Both the position numbers and the translations under genes were made by a program. Source: an uncultured Bacillota bacterium (lineage in GTDB: Bacteria; Bacillota; Limnochordia; Limnochordales; ZCTH02-B6). Taken from it: a DNA stretch of 21,830 nt. The notes beneath the pieces were generated by a model. The model made no database searches and had not been told where the DNA came from. It was given only the letters and a program-made list of their open reading frames with translations. The stretch is from the NCBI GenBank assembly GCA_937916565.1, contig CALFSR010000233.1, forward strand, positions 1 to 21,830. The letters are read 5' to 3'. Shown here piece by piece: positions 13,858-21,799 of the stretch (positions within the stretch are counted from its first letter, which is position 1; every line of letters starts with the position of its first letter).

Positions 13858-14796
13858 GTGTCTATCCTCATGATCTTCATTGACGGCCTCGGCCTCGGGG
13901 ACGACGACGCGGACAAGAATCCGCTGGTGACGGCCCGGATGCCCACCTTGCGCCGCTTGACGGGCGGCCGACCCCTCGTGCGCTCGCTTTTCTCCGGCAG
14001 CCCTCTGTTTGAGGGTCGCGAGGCAACCATCGTACCGGTCGACGCCCGCCTCGGCGTGCCGGGCCTACCTCAGAGCGCCACGGGACAGACGACGATGCTC
14101 ACCGGTGTCAACGCCGCGGCCGCCCTTGGCCGTCACCTCTTCGGCCAGCCGACGCCGACGTTGGTGAACCTCTTGCGCCAGCACAGCCTCTTTAAGCGGC
14201 TGCGGGACGCGGGCTTGCGCGCCACGTTCGCCAACCCGTTCACGCACGAGTATTTCGAGGCTGTTAACAGCGGGCGGTGGCGCCACTCGGCGACGACGTG
14301 GGCCATGCTCAGCGCCGGGCTGACGGTGCGCATGCTGGACGACCTGCTGGCCGGACGGGCCGTGTTTCATGACGTGACCGGCGAGACGCTGCGGGAACGG
14401 GGATACGATGTAGCCCCCGTGGCGCCGGCGGAGGCCGGCCGGCGGCTTGGACGGCTGGCGACCGACCACGATTTCACGCTGTTTGAGCATTTCATGACCG
14501 ACAAGGCCGGTCACGCGCAGGACCGGGCCGCCGCGCACCACTGGCTCGAGGTGCTGGACGGGTTTTTGGACGGCGTGCTGGAGGCGGTGGACCAGGAGCG
14601 CACGCTGGTGATGATCATCTCCGACCACGGCAACGTCGAGGACCTTTCGGTGCGCACGCATACCTTCAATCCCGTCCCGGCGGTGTTGGTCGGCCGCCAG
14701 CGAAACGCCGCCGCGGCCCGGTTGGCGTCGCTGGTGGACGTGACGCCGGCCATCGTTGACCTTTTGGCGGGCGAAAGGAGATCCGCCCATGGATGA
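13858..14796 (+). CDS. Metalloenzyme of the iPGM/alkaline phosphatase superfamily, function unknown
   Basis: The 312-residue protein has the binuclear-metal phosphatase/mutase fold. Visible ligands are Asp9 in FIDGLGLG, the SATGQTTMLTG motif (about 73-83, with the expected Ser/Thr nucleophile position), MTDKAGHAQD (Asp and His), IISDHGNVEDLS (Asp-His) and a final His in THTFNPVPAVLVG. It is far shorter than phosphoglycerate mutase (about 510) and lacks the inserted transferase domain, so it is probably a phosphatase or phosphodiesterase rather than a glycolytic mutase. I start it at GTG 13858, since the fold begins immediately (MSILMIFIDGLG) and GGGAGG lies about 8 bases upstream. It is 13 bases after polX and overlaps mutS2 by 8 bases, so it is cotranscribed with both. 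A link to DNA maintenance is only inferred from position. Confidence 0.8.
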   Translation: MSILMIFIDGLGLGDDDADKNPLVTARMPTLRRLTGGRPLVRSLFSGSPLFEGREATIVPVDARLGVPGLPQSATGQTTMLTGVNAAAALGRHLFGQPTPTLVNLLRQHSLFKRLRDAGLRATFANPFTHEYFEAVNSGRWRHSATTWAMLSAGLTVRMLDDLLAGRAVFHDVTGETLRERGYDVAPVAPAEAGRRLGRLATDHDFTLFEHFMTDKAGHAQDRAAAHHWLEVLDGFLDGVLEAVDQERTLVMIISDHGNVEDLSVRTHTFNPVPAVLVGRQRNAAAARLASLVDVTPAIVDLLAGERRSAHG

Positions 14797-17185
14797 ACGT
14801 TCCCTGCGGGTGCTGGAGTACCCAGCGATTATCGAACGCCTGGCGGCCGCCACATCGTTTGCCGCCGGGCGGGAGTTGGCTGAAGCCCTTGTGCCGTCGG
14901 CTGACGCAGGCCTTGTGCGCAAGCGGCTGGCGGAAACCGGTGAAGCCCTTAAGCTCATGGAACGGGGCGGGCATGACCTGCTGGGAGGGGTGCGGGATGT
15001 GCGTGAGGCGATTAGCCGAGCCCGCCTCGGCGGCGTCCTGTCGGGCGCGGAGCTCCTCGACGTCGCCGCGGTTGCCGCGGCCATCCGCAAGGCCCGCCGC
15101 ACGCTGCTAGCGGATCCGGACGCGTGGCCTAACCTGGCCGAGCGGGCGTTGCGGCTGGGCACTTTTCTTATGCTCGAGGAGGCCATCGGGAACTGCATCG
15201 GGCAGGAAGGACAGGTGCTCGACGACGCGAGCCCTGAGCTTGCCCGCCTGAGGGCGCGCCTTCGCACCTTGCACAACCGCATTCGCGATCGGCTCGACGG
15301 GATTCTCCGCTCGCCTGCGCTTCGTGCTGCTCTGCAGGAGTCCCTGGTCACGGTGCGCAACGGGCGCCAGGTGGTGCCGGTCAAGCAAGAGCACAGGTCG
15401 ATGATTCCGGGCATCGTTCACGACACGTCCGCGAGCGGTGCCACCGTGTTCATCGAACCAATAGCGGTCGTCGAGCTCAACAACGAGCTGCAGGAGACGC
15501 GGGTGCAGGAAGAGCGGGAAGTCGAGCGCGTCTTGCGGCAGCTTAGCGGCCAGGTCGGGCGGGAAGCGGAGGGGCTCGCGACCGGGGTGGCGGTCCTGGC
15601 TGAACTCGACCTCGCCTTTGCCAAGGCGCGTCTTGCCGGGTCTATGCGGGCGGTCGCGCCCCGCATTAACGAAAACGGCTGGATCCACATCGCCGGGGCG
15701 CGCCACCCGCTGCTTACCGGCCGCGTCGTGCCGATTGACGTCTGGCTCGGCCGGGATGCTCGGGTGCTGGTTATCACCGGTCCCAACACGGGCGGCAAGA
15801 CAGTGACGCTCAAGACGATAGGTCTCTTTTGCCTGATGGCTCAGGCCGGGCTGTATGTACCGGCGGAGCCGGGAACGGAGCTCGCCGTCTTCAGCGGCGT
15901 CTACGCCGACATTGGCGATGAGCAGAGCATCCAGCAGTCCCTCAGCACCTTTTCATCCCACATGTCCAACATCGTCCGCATACTGCGGGACATGAACGAG
16001 CGGTCCCTCGTTCTGTTGGACGAGCTCGGCGCCGGGACCGACCCGGCCGAAGGAGCCGCGCTGGCCATGGCGATTCTGGACCACATCCTCGCCGCGGGCG
16101 CGCGGGCGGTCGCCACAACCCACTACAGCGAGCTGAAGGCGTTCGTGCACAGCCGCCCCGGCATGCAGAACGCCAGCGTCGAGTTTGACGTCGCCACGCT
16201 AGCGCCCACGTACCGGCTCATCATGGGGCTTCCGGGCCGGAGCAACGCACTGGAGATCGCGGCCCGGCTCGGCCTGCCCGAGGACGTTTTGGCCAACGCC
16301 CGGGCACGAATTGCGCGGGAGGACGTGCGGGTCGACGACCTTATCCGGAACCTTGAGGAGGCCCGGCGGGCAGCGGCGCTAGAGCTGGAACGGGTGCGGC
16401 AACTGCGGGCGGAGAACGAGCGGCTCCAGGCGGAACTGCGGGCCGCCCAAGCCGAACTGGCCGCCCGGCGCCAGGCGGTACTTGAAAAAAGCCGCGAAGA
16501 GGCACGGCGCGTGGTGGCCGCCGCCCGCCGGGAGGCTGACGCCCTCATCGAGGAGTTGCGCCGCGAACATAGGCGGGGCGATCTGGAGCGGGCCCGCGTC
16601 GTCCGGCGGCGCCTGGAGCGCTACCGGGATCAAGTAGATGCACAGGAAGATGAGCTGGCGAGCGCACCGGCTCAATCCGGCGGGCCGGTGGCCAAGGAGG
16701 AGCTCGTGGCCGGTGCAGCCGTGTACGTGCCGTCGTTGCAGCAGGTCGGGATCGTTGCCGAGCCGCCCGCCGGCGATGGCCACGTCGCGGTGCAGGTGGG
16801 CGCCTTGCGGGTGCGCGTGCCGTGGCAAGACTTGCGGGTGGCGCCAAAAGGCGCGGCCGGGCCCACCGCTACGCCGAAGCCCGCACCAGCGCCCACGGGG
16901 GCGGCCGGTATGGGCCTTGTCGCCGAAAAGCGGGCTCACATCTCACCCGAAGTGCACCTGCGGGGCATGACGGTGGACGAGGCGACGGAGGCGCTGCATA
17001 AGTACCTTGACGACGCGGTGCTGGCCGGCTTGACGACGGTGCGCGTCGTGCACGGCAAAGGAACGGGCACACTGCGCCGCGTCATTCAGGACATGCTGCG
17101 CACCGACCCGAGGGTCAAGTCGTTCCGCCTGGCCGAGCCCACTGCCGGCGGCCACGGCGTCACCGTGGTCGAGCTGCGGGATTGA
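14789..17185 (+). CDS. mutS2: Endonuclease MutS2
   Basis: The 798-residue MutS2 has an N-terminal core/lever region, a Walker A GPNTGGKTVTLKT (about 331-343), a Walker B VLLDELGAGTDPAEG (around 406-420), the STFSSHMSNI and ATTHYSELKA ATPase signatures, a long coiled coil (about 510-625) and a C-terminal Smr nuclease domain (about 715-798) with HGKGTG. There is no MutS mismatch-recognition domain, as expected. MutS2 proteins suppress recombination or rescue collided ribosomes, depending on species. In the Smr domain the usual L-D-L-R-G is V-H-L-R-G, so the Asp is replaced by His. I chose ATG 14789 with AAAGGAG 8 bases upstream; an upstream in-frame alternative at 14756 lacks support. The gene overlaps the metalloenzyme and ends the operon. 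Confidence 0.96.
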   Translation: MDERSLRVLEYPAIIERLAAATSFAAGRELAEALVPSADAGLVRKRLAETGEALKLMERGGHDLLGGVRDVREAISRARLGGVLSGAELLDVAAVAAAIRKARRTLLADPDAWPNLAERALRLGTFLMLEEAIGNCIGQEGQVLDDASPELARLRARLRTLHNRIRDRLDGILRSPALRAALQESLVTVRNGRQVVPVKQEHRSMIPGIVHDTSASGATVFIEPIAVVELNNELQETRVQEEREVERVLRQLSGQVGREAEGLATGVAVLAELDLAFAKARLAGSMRAVAPRINENGWIHIAGARHPLLTGRVVPIDVWLGRDARVLVITGPNTGGKTVTLKTIGLFCLMAQAGLYVPAEPGTELAVFSGVYADIGDEQSIQQSLSTFSSHMSNIVRILRDMNERSLVLLDELGAGTDPAEGAALAMAILDHILAAGARAVATTHYSELKAFVHSRPGMQNASVEFDVATLAPTYRLIMGLPGRSNALEIAARLGLPEDVLANARARIAREDVRVDDLIRNLEEARRAAALELERVRQLRAENERLQAELRAAQAELAARRQAVLEKSREEARRVVAAARREADALIEELRREHRRGDLERARVVRRRLERYRDQVDAQEDELASAPAQSGGPVAKEELVAGAAVYVPSLQQVGIVAEPPAGDGHVAVQVGALRVRVPWQDLRVAPKGAAGPTATPKPAPAPTGAAGMGLVAEKRAHISPEVHLRGMTVDEATEALHKYLDDAVLAGLTTVRVVHGKGTGTLRRVIQDMLRTDPRVKSFRLAEPTAGGHGVTVVELRD

Positions 17186-17232
17186 CCCGGCCGGCGACAA
17201 CCGCCCGTGTGGTGCCTGGGCGCGGCCTTCAA

Positions 17233-17256
17233 CGGGTCGCGCCCTACCCCCGTTGG
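17233..17256. terminator. Weak hairpin between convergent mutS2 and PBP genes
   Basis: In the 78-base convergent gap, ACCCC and GGGGT pair over five bases around a CGTT loop. No real T-run follows on either strand. It may act as a weak bidirectional or Rho-assisted terminator. I see no better candidate in this gap. Confidence 0.25.
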
Positions 17257-17263
17257 GGTGTCC

Positions 17264-19327
17264 TTATCCGGGCGACCAGAAGGGGTTGTAGCAGCGGGGA
17301 GACAGTTCGGTCGGTTCGGTCCCGGCCGCGAACGTCTCGTACCGCATATCCGCCCGGGGAATAAACAGGCACGTCGTATGGGCCAAAAGCCCGGTGCCCG
17401 TGTCGATGAGGACGTCTTCGACAAGTCCTCCGGCCGGTTTGGGGAAGTCCCGCGGCGGCACGCCCGCCAAGGCCGCCTGCATGAAGCGGCCCCAGATCGC
17501 GGCCGCTTCGCCGCTGCCAACGCGGCCGTAGGGCGACTCCATGGGCGTCGGCGTGTCGTGGCCGATCCAGACGGCGGCGACAAGGTCGGGCGTGAAGCCG
17601 ACAAACCAAGCGTCGTGGTTGTCATCCGTTGTGCCGGTTTTACCGGCGGCCGGCCGCCCGATGTTGGCTCGCCGGCCCGTGCCGCGCTCGATGACCCCCC
17701 GGAGCATGTCGGTGACAAGGTAAGTTGTGACCTCCGACAGCACGACTTCCTGCCGCGGCCGGAACTCATAAAGGAGCGTCCCGTCGGGCCCAAGGACGCG
17801 GGTGATGGCCATCGGCTCCGTGCGGATGCCTTGATTGGCCAGTACACCGTATGCCTGGGCCATGTCGATGGGGCGCACGCCATTGGTCAGCCCGCCGAGG
17901 GCAAAGGCCAGGTTGACGTCGTTGCGGGGTCCCGACGTTTGCAACGTGCTCACGCCCATCCGGGTCGCGAGGTCGATGACGGTGCGCACGTTGACGTCCT
18001 CAGCCAGCAGCTTGATGGCCACAATGTTGATGGATTCTTCGAGCGCCCGCCGCAACGTCATAGGGCCGGAGAAAGTGCGGCTGAAGTTCTGCGGCTGCCA
18101 CACCTCACCGGTCTGGGGATTTGTCCAAGTAAACGGCTCGTCCACGCGGATGGTCGCGGGCGTCAACCCCTTGTCGATCGCCGCCAGATAGATGAAGGGT
18201 TTGATGGCCGAGCCCGGCTGGCGGCGGGCTTGGACGGCACGGTTGAACTCGTCCCGGTTGCGTCCGCCGATCATGGCCTTGATGTGGCCGGTGTGGGGGT
18301 CGAGGGCGATGAGACTCACCTGCGGCTGCTCGAGGCCGTTTGCATCGGTGACCGTCACCCGGGACAGAAGGCTGGTCGGGTCCGAAAACGCCTGCTGGAT
18401 GGCAGCCTCCGCCGCCTGCTGCATATCTAGGTCCAAGGTCGTGTAGACGTGCAATCCGCCGGCGTAGATCGTGTTCGCGTCGATGCCGTCAAGTTCGAGC
18501 AGCCGCTGGATTACGTAGTTGACGAAGTGGGGCGCAAGGTTCCGGGGCTGGCTCGATTGGGTGACGACGATGGGTTCGGCCCGCGCGGCCGCCGCTTCGG
18601 CCGGCGTGATCATGCCTAGCTCTGCCATGCGGGACAACACCAGGTTGCGCCGGCGCTGGGCGGACTCGGGGTCCCGGAAAGGCGAGTAAAGACCTGGGTT
18701 TTGGGTCAAGCCCGCCAGCAAGGCGGACTCCGCTAGCGTCAGCTGTCCAACGGATTTGCCGAAGTAGTACTGGGACGCGGCTTCGACGCCGTAGACCCCA
18801 GGACCCAAGTAAATCTCGTTCATGTACGTCTCGAGGATCTCGGCCTTGCTGTACTTGCGCTCGATTTGGATAGCCCAAAGGGCTTCCTGAAGCTTGCGGG
18901 ATAAAGTGCGCTCGTGGGTGAGAAAGGCGTTTTTCGCGAGCTGCTGGGTGATGGTGCTGCCGCCCTGGAGGTAGCCGTCCTCGCCAAACCAGCGACGGAC
19001 GTCGGCCACCACGGCCCGCATGATGGCCCGCACGTCGACACCGAAGTGCTCATAAAAGCGGCTGTCCTCGATGGCCACGATGGCGTCCCGCAGATGTCGC
19101 GGCGTTTGCTCAAGGCGGACCGGGATGCGGTTTTCCCGGTAAAGACGGGCGATGACGCGGCCGTTGATATCGTAGATGTACGTCGTCAGTTCTTGGTCAA
19201 AGACGACTTGATCGAGGGTCGGCGCACTGCGCAGGTAACCGGCCACCATGCCCGCGGCGCCGCCGACCAGGATGGAAACGAGGAAGGTCGCGATGACGAT
19301 GCTCCAGCGGAACTTCCGGCGTGCCAA
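17264..19327 (-). CDS. Class A penicillin-binding protein (PBP1A family)
   Basis: The 687-residue bifunctional peptidoglycan synthase has one N-terminal membrane anchor (about 9-31). The glycosyltransferase domain has EDSRFYEHFGVD (catalytic Glu87), GGSTITQQLAKN (122-133), ERKYSKAEILETYMNEIYLG and YYFGKSVGQLTLAESALLAG. The transpeptidase domain has SAIK (Ser373-Lys376), SIN (432-434) and KTGT (563-566). It polymerises and cross-links the cell wall. I start at TTG (19325-19327) because the protein then opens MARRKFRWSIVIATFLVSIL and AGGAGG lies 10 bases upstream; the open frame runs about 100 residues further but is low-complexity and crosses the promoter. There is no PASTA or long C-terminal tail. 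An extended -10 promoter lies about 100 bases upstream. The gene symbol could be ponA or mrcA; I leave it open. Confidence 0.93.
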   Translation of the reverse strand: MARRKFRWSIVIATFLVSILVGGAAGMVAGYLRSAPTLDQVVFDQELTTYIYDINGRVIARLYRENRIPVRLEQTPRHLRDAIVAIEDSRFYEHFGVDVRAIMRAVVADVRRWFGEDGYLQGGSTITQQLAKNAFLTHERTLSRKLQEALWAIQIERKYSKAEILETYMNEIYLGPGVYGVEAASQYYFGKSVGQLTLAESALLAGLTQNPGLYSPFRDPESAQRRRNLVLSRMAELGMITPAEAAAARAEPIVVTQSSQPRNLAPHFVNYVIQRLLELDGIDANTIYAGGLHVYTTLDLDMQQAAEAAIQQAFSDPTSLLSRVTVTDANGLEQPQVSLIALDPHTGHIKAMIGGRNRDEFNRAVQARRQPGSAIKPFIYLAAIDKGLTPATIRVDEPFTWTNPQTGEVWQPQNFSRTFSGPMTLRRALEESINIVAIKLLAEDVNVRTVIDLATRMGVSTLQTSGPRNDVNLAFALGGLTNGVRPIDMAQAYGVLANQGIRTEPMAITRVLGPDGTLLYEFRPRQEVVLSEVTTYLVTDMLRGVIERGTGRRANIGRPAAGKTGTTDDNHDAWFVGFTPDLVAAVWIGHDTPTPMESPYGRVGSGEAAAIWGRFMQAALAGVPPRDFPKPAGGLVEDVLIDTGTGLLAHTTCLFIPRADMRYETFAAGTEPTELSPRCYNPFWSPG

Positions 19328-19423
19328 CGAAAGCCTTCCTCCTGGGGGCCTTGCCGGGGGCCGCCGTTTTGACGCGGCCCGCCTGAGACAGGCCGAGGCG
19401 GTCGCAGGTGCGATGCATGCCTT

Positions 19424-19453
19424 ATTATAGCATGCTTGGCGGCCGCCGGGTAA
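19424..19453 (-). promoter_or_regulatory. Extended -10 promoter of the PBP gene, flanked by GCATGC palindromes
   Basis: On the complement, TATAAT (19429-19424) is preceded by TGC, giving an extended -10. The best -35 is a weak TTACCC (19453-19448) at 18 bases. Identical palindromes GCATGC lie on both sides of the -10 (19415-19420 and 19430-19435), which could be an operator. Confidence 0.65.
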
Positions 19454-19525
19454 GCGAACGGGCTGCCTGGTCGGGGACGAATGCGCCGCCGCCCCGCCTG
19501 TTACGCCTCGCCCGCACCCCCCGCG

Positions 19526-19555
19526 TTGCCGCCGTCGCGCCCCACGTGCTATAAT
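19526..19555 (+). promoter_or_regulatory. Extended -10 promoter of tyrS
   Basis: TTGCCG (19526-19531) and TATAAT (19550-19555) are 18 bases apart and the -10 is preceded by TGC, the same TGCTATAAT core as the divergent PBP promoter. The expected transcript start is near 19562, only about 30-55 bases before the tyrS start, so no T-box fits. Confidence 0.8.
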
Positions 19556-19614
19556 GTCGCCATTCATTGGAAGAACCGACGCAGCGGGTGATGGAAGTGG
19601 AACGGCAGGACCAG

Positions 19615-20865
19615 ATGCAGCAAGGTTTGTCACTCGGAGCGGTTTCTCTGGAGGAGGAACTGGCGCTCATCCGCCGTGGAGCGGAGGAGATCTTTCCGGA
19701 AGAGGAACTTGTGGAGAAGCTCGTCGCCGCAAGGCGCGAGAAGCGGCCGCTCCGGGTCAAGCTCGGCGTCGACCCGACCGCGAGGGAATTGCACCTTGGC
19801 CACTTGATCCCGGTGCTCAAGCTGCAGACGTTCCAGCAGCTCGGCCACCAGGCGGTGCTCATCATCGGCGACTACACCGCGACGCTGGGGGATCCGACGG
19901 GACGTAACAAGGCGCGGCCGCCCCTAACCCATGACCAGGTGCTGGCCAACGCGGAAGGCTACGCGGCGCAACTGTTCCGATTCCTCGATCCGAAGGGGAC
20001 GGAACTTGTGTACAACGGCCGCTGGTTCGGCCAGATGGGCTTTCACGACGTCATCCGGCTCTTGTCCCATATGACCCTTGCCCGCATGCTGGAGCGGGAA
20101 GACTTCCAGAACCGCTGGAAAAACGGGTTTCCCATCGGCCTCCATGAGCTGGTGTACCCGCTTATGCAAGGGTATGACTCGGTACAGGTCCGCGCCGACG
20201 TCGAGCTCGGCGGCATCGATCAGAAGTTCAACATCCTTGTCGGGCGGGACTTGCAGAAGGAAGTGGGTCAGCCTCCGCAGGTGGGCGTCTGCTCCCCGAT
20301 CCTTCTGGGGCTCGACGGCAAGGAGAAGATGAGCAAGTCGCTCGGGAACTACATCGCCCTGAGCGACCCGCCCGAGGAGATGTACGGCAAGACGATGTCC
20401 ATTCCGGATGAGCTCATGATGCAGTACTACGAGCTCATCACCACCGTCAGCCTTTCGGAGCTGGACGGGATTCGCCGGGGACTCGCCGACGGAAGCCTTC
20501 ATCCCCGGGATGCGAAGCGGCGCCTCGCCCGCGAGATCGTGATGCGCTTCTATAATGAAGAAGCCGCGTTGGCCGCGGAGGCCCACTTCGACCGCGTTCA
20601 CAAGGAGAGGGAGATACCTGCGGACGTCCCGGAGGTTGTGCTGGATACTGCGTCCCTCAAGGAGGGCCGCATCTGGATTGCGCAGCTATTGGTGCGGGCG
20701 GGCTTGGCGGCCAGCAACAGTGAGGCGCGGCGGCTCGTCGCCCAGGGCGGGGTGCGGCTCGACGGCGAAGTGGTGACCGATCCTGAGTTCGATTGGCCGG
20801 CCAGAAGCGGCGTCGTCGTGCAAGTGGGCAAGCGCCGCTTCGCGCGGATCGTGGTCGCCTCGTAA
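19615..20865 (+). CDS. tyrS: Tyrosine--tRNA ligase
   Basis: This class I synthetase charges tRNA-Tyr. Signatures are DPTARELHLGHLIPVLKLQ (HIGH-type motif HLGH), LIIGDYTATLGDPTGRN, the tyrosine pocket LVYPLMQGYDSVQVRADVEL and GGIDQKFNILVGRDLQ, then KEKMSKSLGNY (KMSKS), and a C-terminal S4-like RNA-binding domain (about the last 65 residues, GRIWIAQLLVRAGLAASNSE). The length is about 416 residues, like the Thermus-type TyrRS. The start is uncertain: ATG 19615 has a weak AGGA 4 bases upstream and leaves 10 residues before the conserved SLEEELALIRRG; ATG 19591, GTG 19588 and TTG 19567 are in-frame alternatives. Unlike thrS and pheST there is no T-box. It diverges from the PBP gene. Product certain, start approximate. 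Confidence 0.95.
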   Translation: MQQGLSLGAVSLEEELALIRRGAEEIFPEEELVEKLVAARREKRPLRVKLGVDPTARELHLGHLIPVLKLQTFQQLGHQAVLIIGDYTATLGDPTGRNKARPPLTHDQVLANAEGYAAQLFRFLDPKGTELVYNGRWFGQMGFHDVIRLLSHMTLARMLEREDFQNRWKNGFPIGLHELVYPLMQGYDSVQVRADVELGGIDQKFNILVGRDLQKEVGQPPQVGVCSPILLGLDGKEKMSKSLGNYIALSDPPEEMYGKTMSIPDELMMQYYELITTVSLSELDGIRRGLADGSLHPRDAKRRLAREIVMRFYNEEAALAAEAHFDRVHKEREIPADVPEVVLDTASLKEGRIWIAQLLVRAGLAASNSEARRLVAQGGVRLDGEVVTDPEFDWPARSGVVVQVGKRRFARIVVAS

Positions 20866-20887
20866 CAGCGTCGCACCCGATTTTGGT

Positions 20888-20919
20888 CCCTCGCATATCA
20901 ATGGCAAGGTGTGCGAGGG
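20888..20919 (+). repeat. 8-base inverted repeat at the yunB ribosome site
   Basis: CCCTCGCA (20888-20895) and TGCGAGGG (20912-20919) are perfect reverse complements separated by 16 bases. The right arm abuts the GGAGG ribosome site (20921-20925), so the stem could hide it. No T-run follows, so it is a poor terminator for tyrS. Confidence 0.4.
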
Positions 20920-20928
20920 GGGAGGCGT

Positions 20929-21675
20929 GTGCGGCTGCTGGCCTGGGGCAGCGGCTGGCGCGGCCCGCAAAGGCGGGCGGGCCTGTCGCGCGGCCAGCGG
21001 GCGGCGCTTGCCGCGGTCGCGGCGGCGTTGCTCCTGGTGACGGCATCGTGGTTGGCGGACGCCGTCGTGCGGCCGCCCCTTAGGCGGTGGGCCGCGTCCA
21101 AAGCGGTCAACGTCGGGACGGCGGCCATCGCGGGCGCGGTCCAGGAGGAATTGCTGCCCCTCATTGACGGCGAGCCGCTGTTTCGCCCGGTGACCGACGC
21201 CCAGGGGCAACTCGTCCTCATCGACTACAACATGGCCCGCATCAACCAAATCGCGGCGGCCGCGGCGCATGCGATTGGCGATGCGCTGCAGCAGCTCGGC
21301 GGCGTGGAGTTGCCGGTGCCGCTCGGCCAGCTGACGGGGCTTGATCTTTTGGCCGGCGCGGGCCCCGCGGTGCCCGTCCGCATCGTGCCCATCGGCTCGG
21401 TCGTCGTCGAGCCCCGGTCCGACTTCACGTCCGCCGGCATCAACGTTATCCACCACCGGCTCTACGTTCACGTACGCGTCGACATGAAGGTTGTGGCTCC
21501 CTACATCGACGCTGACTTCCCGGTCGCGCAAGACATCGTGCTCGCCAATCACATCATTCCGGGGCGTGTGCCGCACGTCTTTGTGGGCGTCGAAGGCGTG
21601 GATCTGCGGGGGCTTCCCGGGGGAAGGCTGGCTCTAGCTGGGCTTGGAGCCGGCACAAGCGGGGAAGCGCTGTAA
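20929..21675 (+). CDS. Sporulation protein YunB family
   Basis: The protein is about 248 residues with one N-terminal membrane segment (about residues 23-44, AALAAVAAALLLVTASWLAD) and the rest outside or in the intermembrane space. The body matches the YunB family as I know it: a region of A-x-x-x-x-x-x-A-I-x-x-A-V near 55-75, DYNMARINQIAAAAAHAI, the hallmark VPLGQLTGLDLLAGAGPAVP-V-R-I-V-P-I-G-S-V, and a final domain with RLYVHVRVDMKVVAPYIDAD and VLANHIIPGRVPHVFVG. YunB is needed for efficient sporulation in Bacillus and is expressed in the mother cell, so this suggests a spore-forming lineage. GTG 20929 has GGAGG three bases upstream; GTG 20911 is an in-frame alternative. It follows tyrS by 63 bases and an rRNA-type promoter comes next. 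Confidence 0.82.
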   Translation: MRLLAWGSGWRGPQRRAGLSRGQRAALAAVAAALLLVTASWLADAVVRPPLRRWAASKAVNVGTAAIAGAVQEELLPLIDGEPLFRPVTDAQGQLVLIDYNMARINQIAAAAAHAIGDALQQLGGVELPVPLGQLTGLDLLAGAGPAVPVRIVPIGSVVVEPRSDFTSAGINVIHHRLYVHVRVDMKVVAPYIDADFPVAQDIVLANHIIPGRVPHVFVGVEGVDLRGLPGGRLALAGLGAGTSGEAL

Positions 21676-21718
21676 GATCTTGGCGGCGGCCAACCCGATT
21701 TTCGCAATCTTGAGGCCC

Positions 21719-21747
21719 TTGATCCCTCCGGGGGACCGTGCTATACT
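21719..21747 (+). promoter_or_regulatory. Strong promoter, probably of an rRNA operon
   Basis: TTGATC (21719-21724) and TATACT (21742-21747) are exactly 17 bases apart. Downstream lies a boxA-like leader and no coding frame, which fits an rrn promoter with the 16S gene beyond the right edge. Confidence 0.75.
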
Positions 21748-21778
21748 TAGATTCCGGCGGCAGGAAATTGCGGCCGGT

Positions 21779-21799
21779 TGGTCCTTGAAAACTAAACAG
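21779..21799 (+). promoter_or_regulatory. boxA-like rRNA leader element
   Basis: TGGTCCTTGAAAACT followed by AAACAG closely resembles the boxA antitermination element and the CTTGAAAACT-AAACA sequence typical of Bacillota 16S rRNA leaders. It lies about 32 bases after the -10. No mature 16S sequence is visible before the window ends at 21830. Confidence 0.7.

Noticed and set aside
19328..19633. Long N-terminal extension of the PBP frame
   Set aside because: It has Arg/Ala/Pro-rich low complexity, crosses both divergent promoters, and a good ribosome site with a family-like start occurs at 19327.
20873..20902. Possible sigma-E type promoter before yunB (CATATCAAT at 20894-20902)
   Set aside because: The -10 is only a loose match and no -35 of the right type lies at the expected distance.
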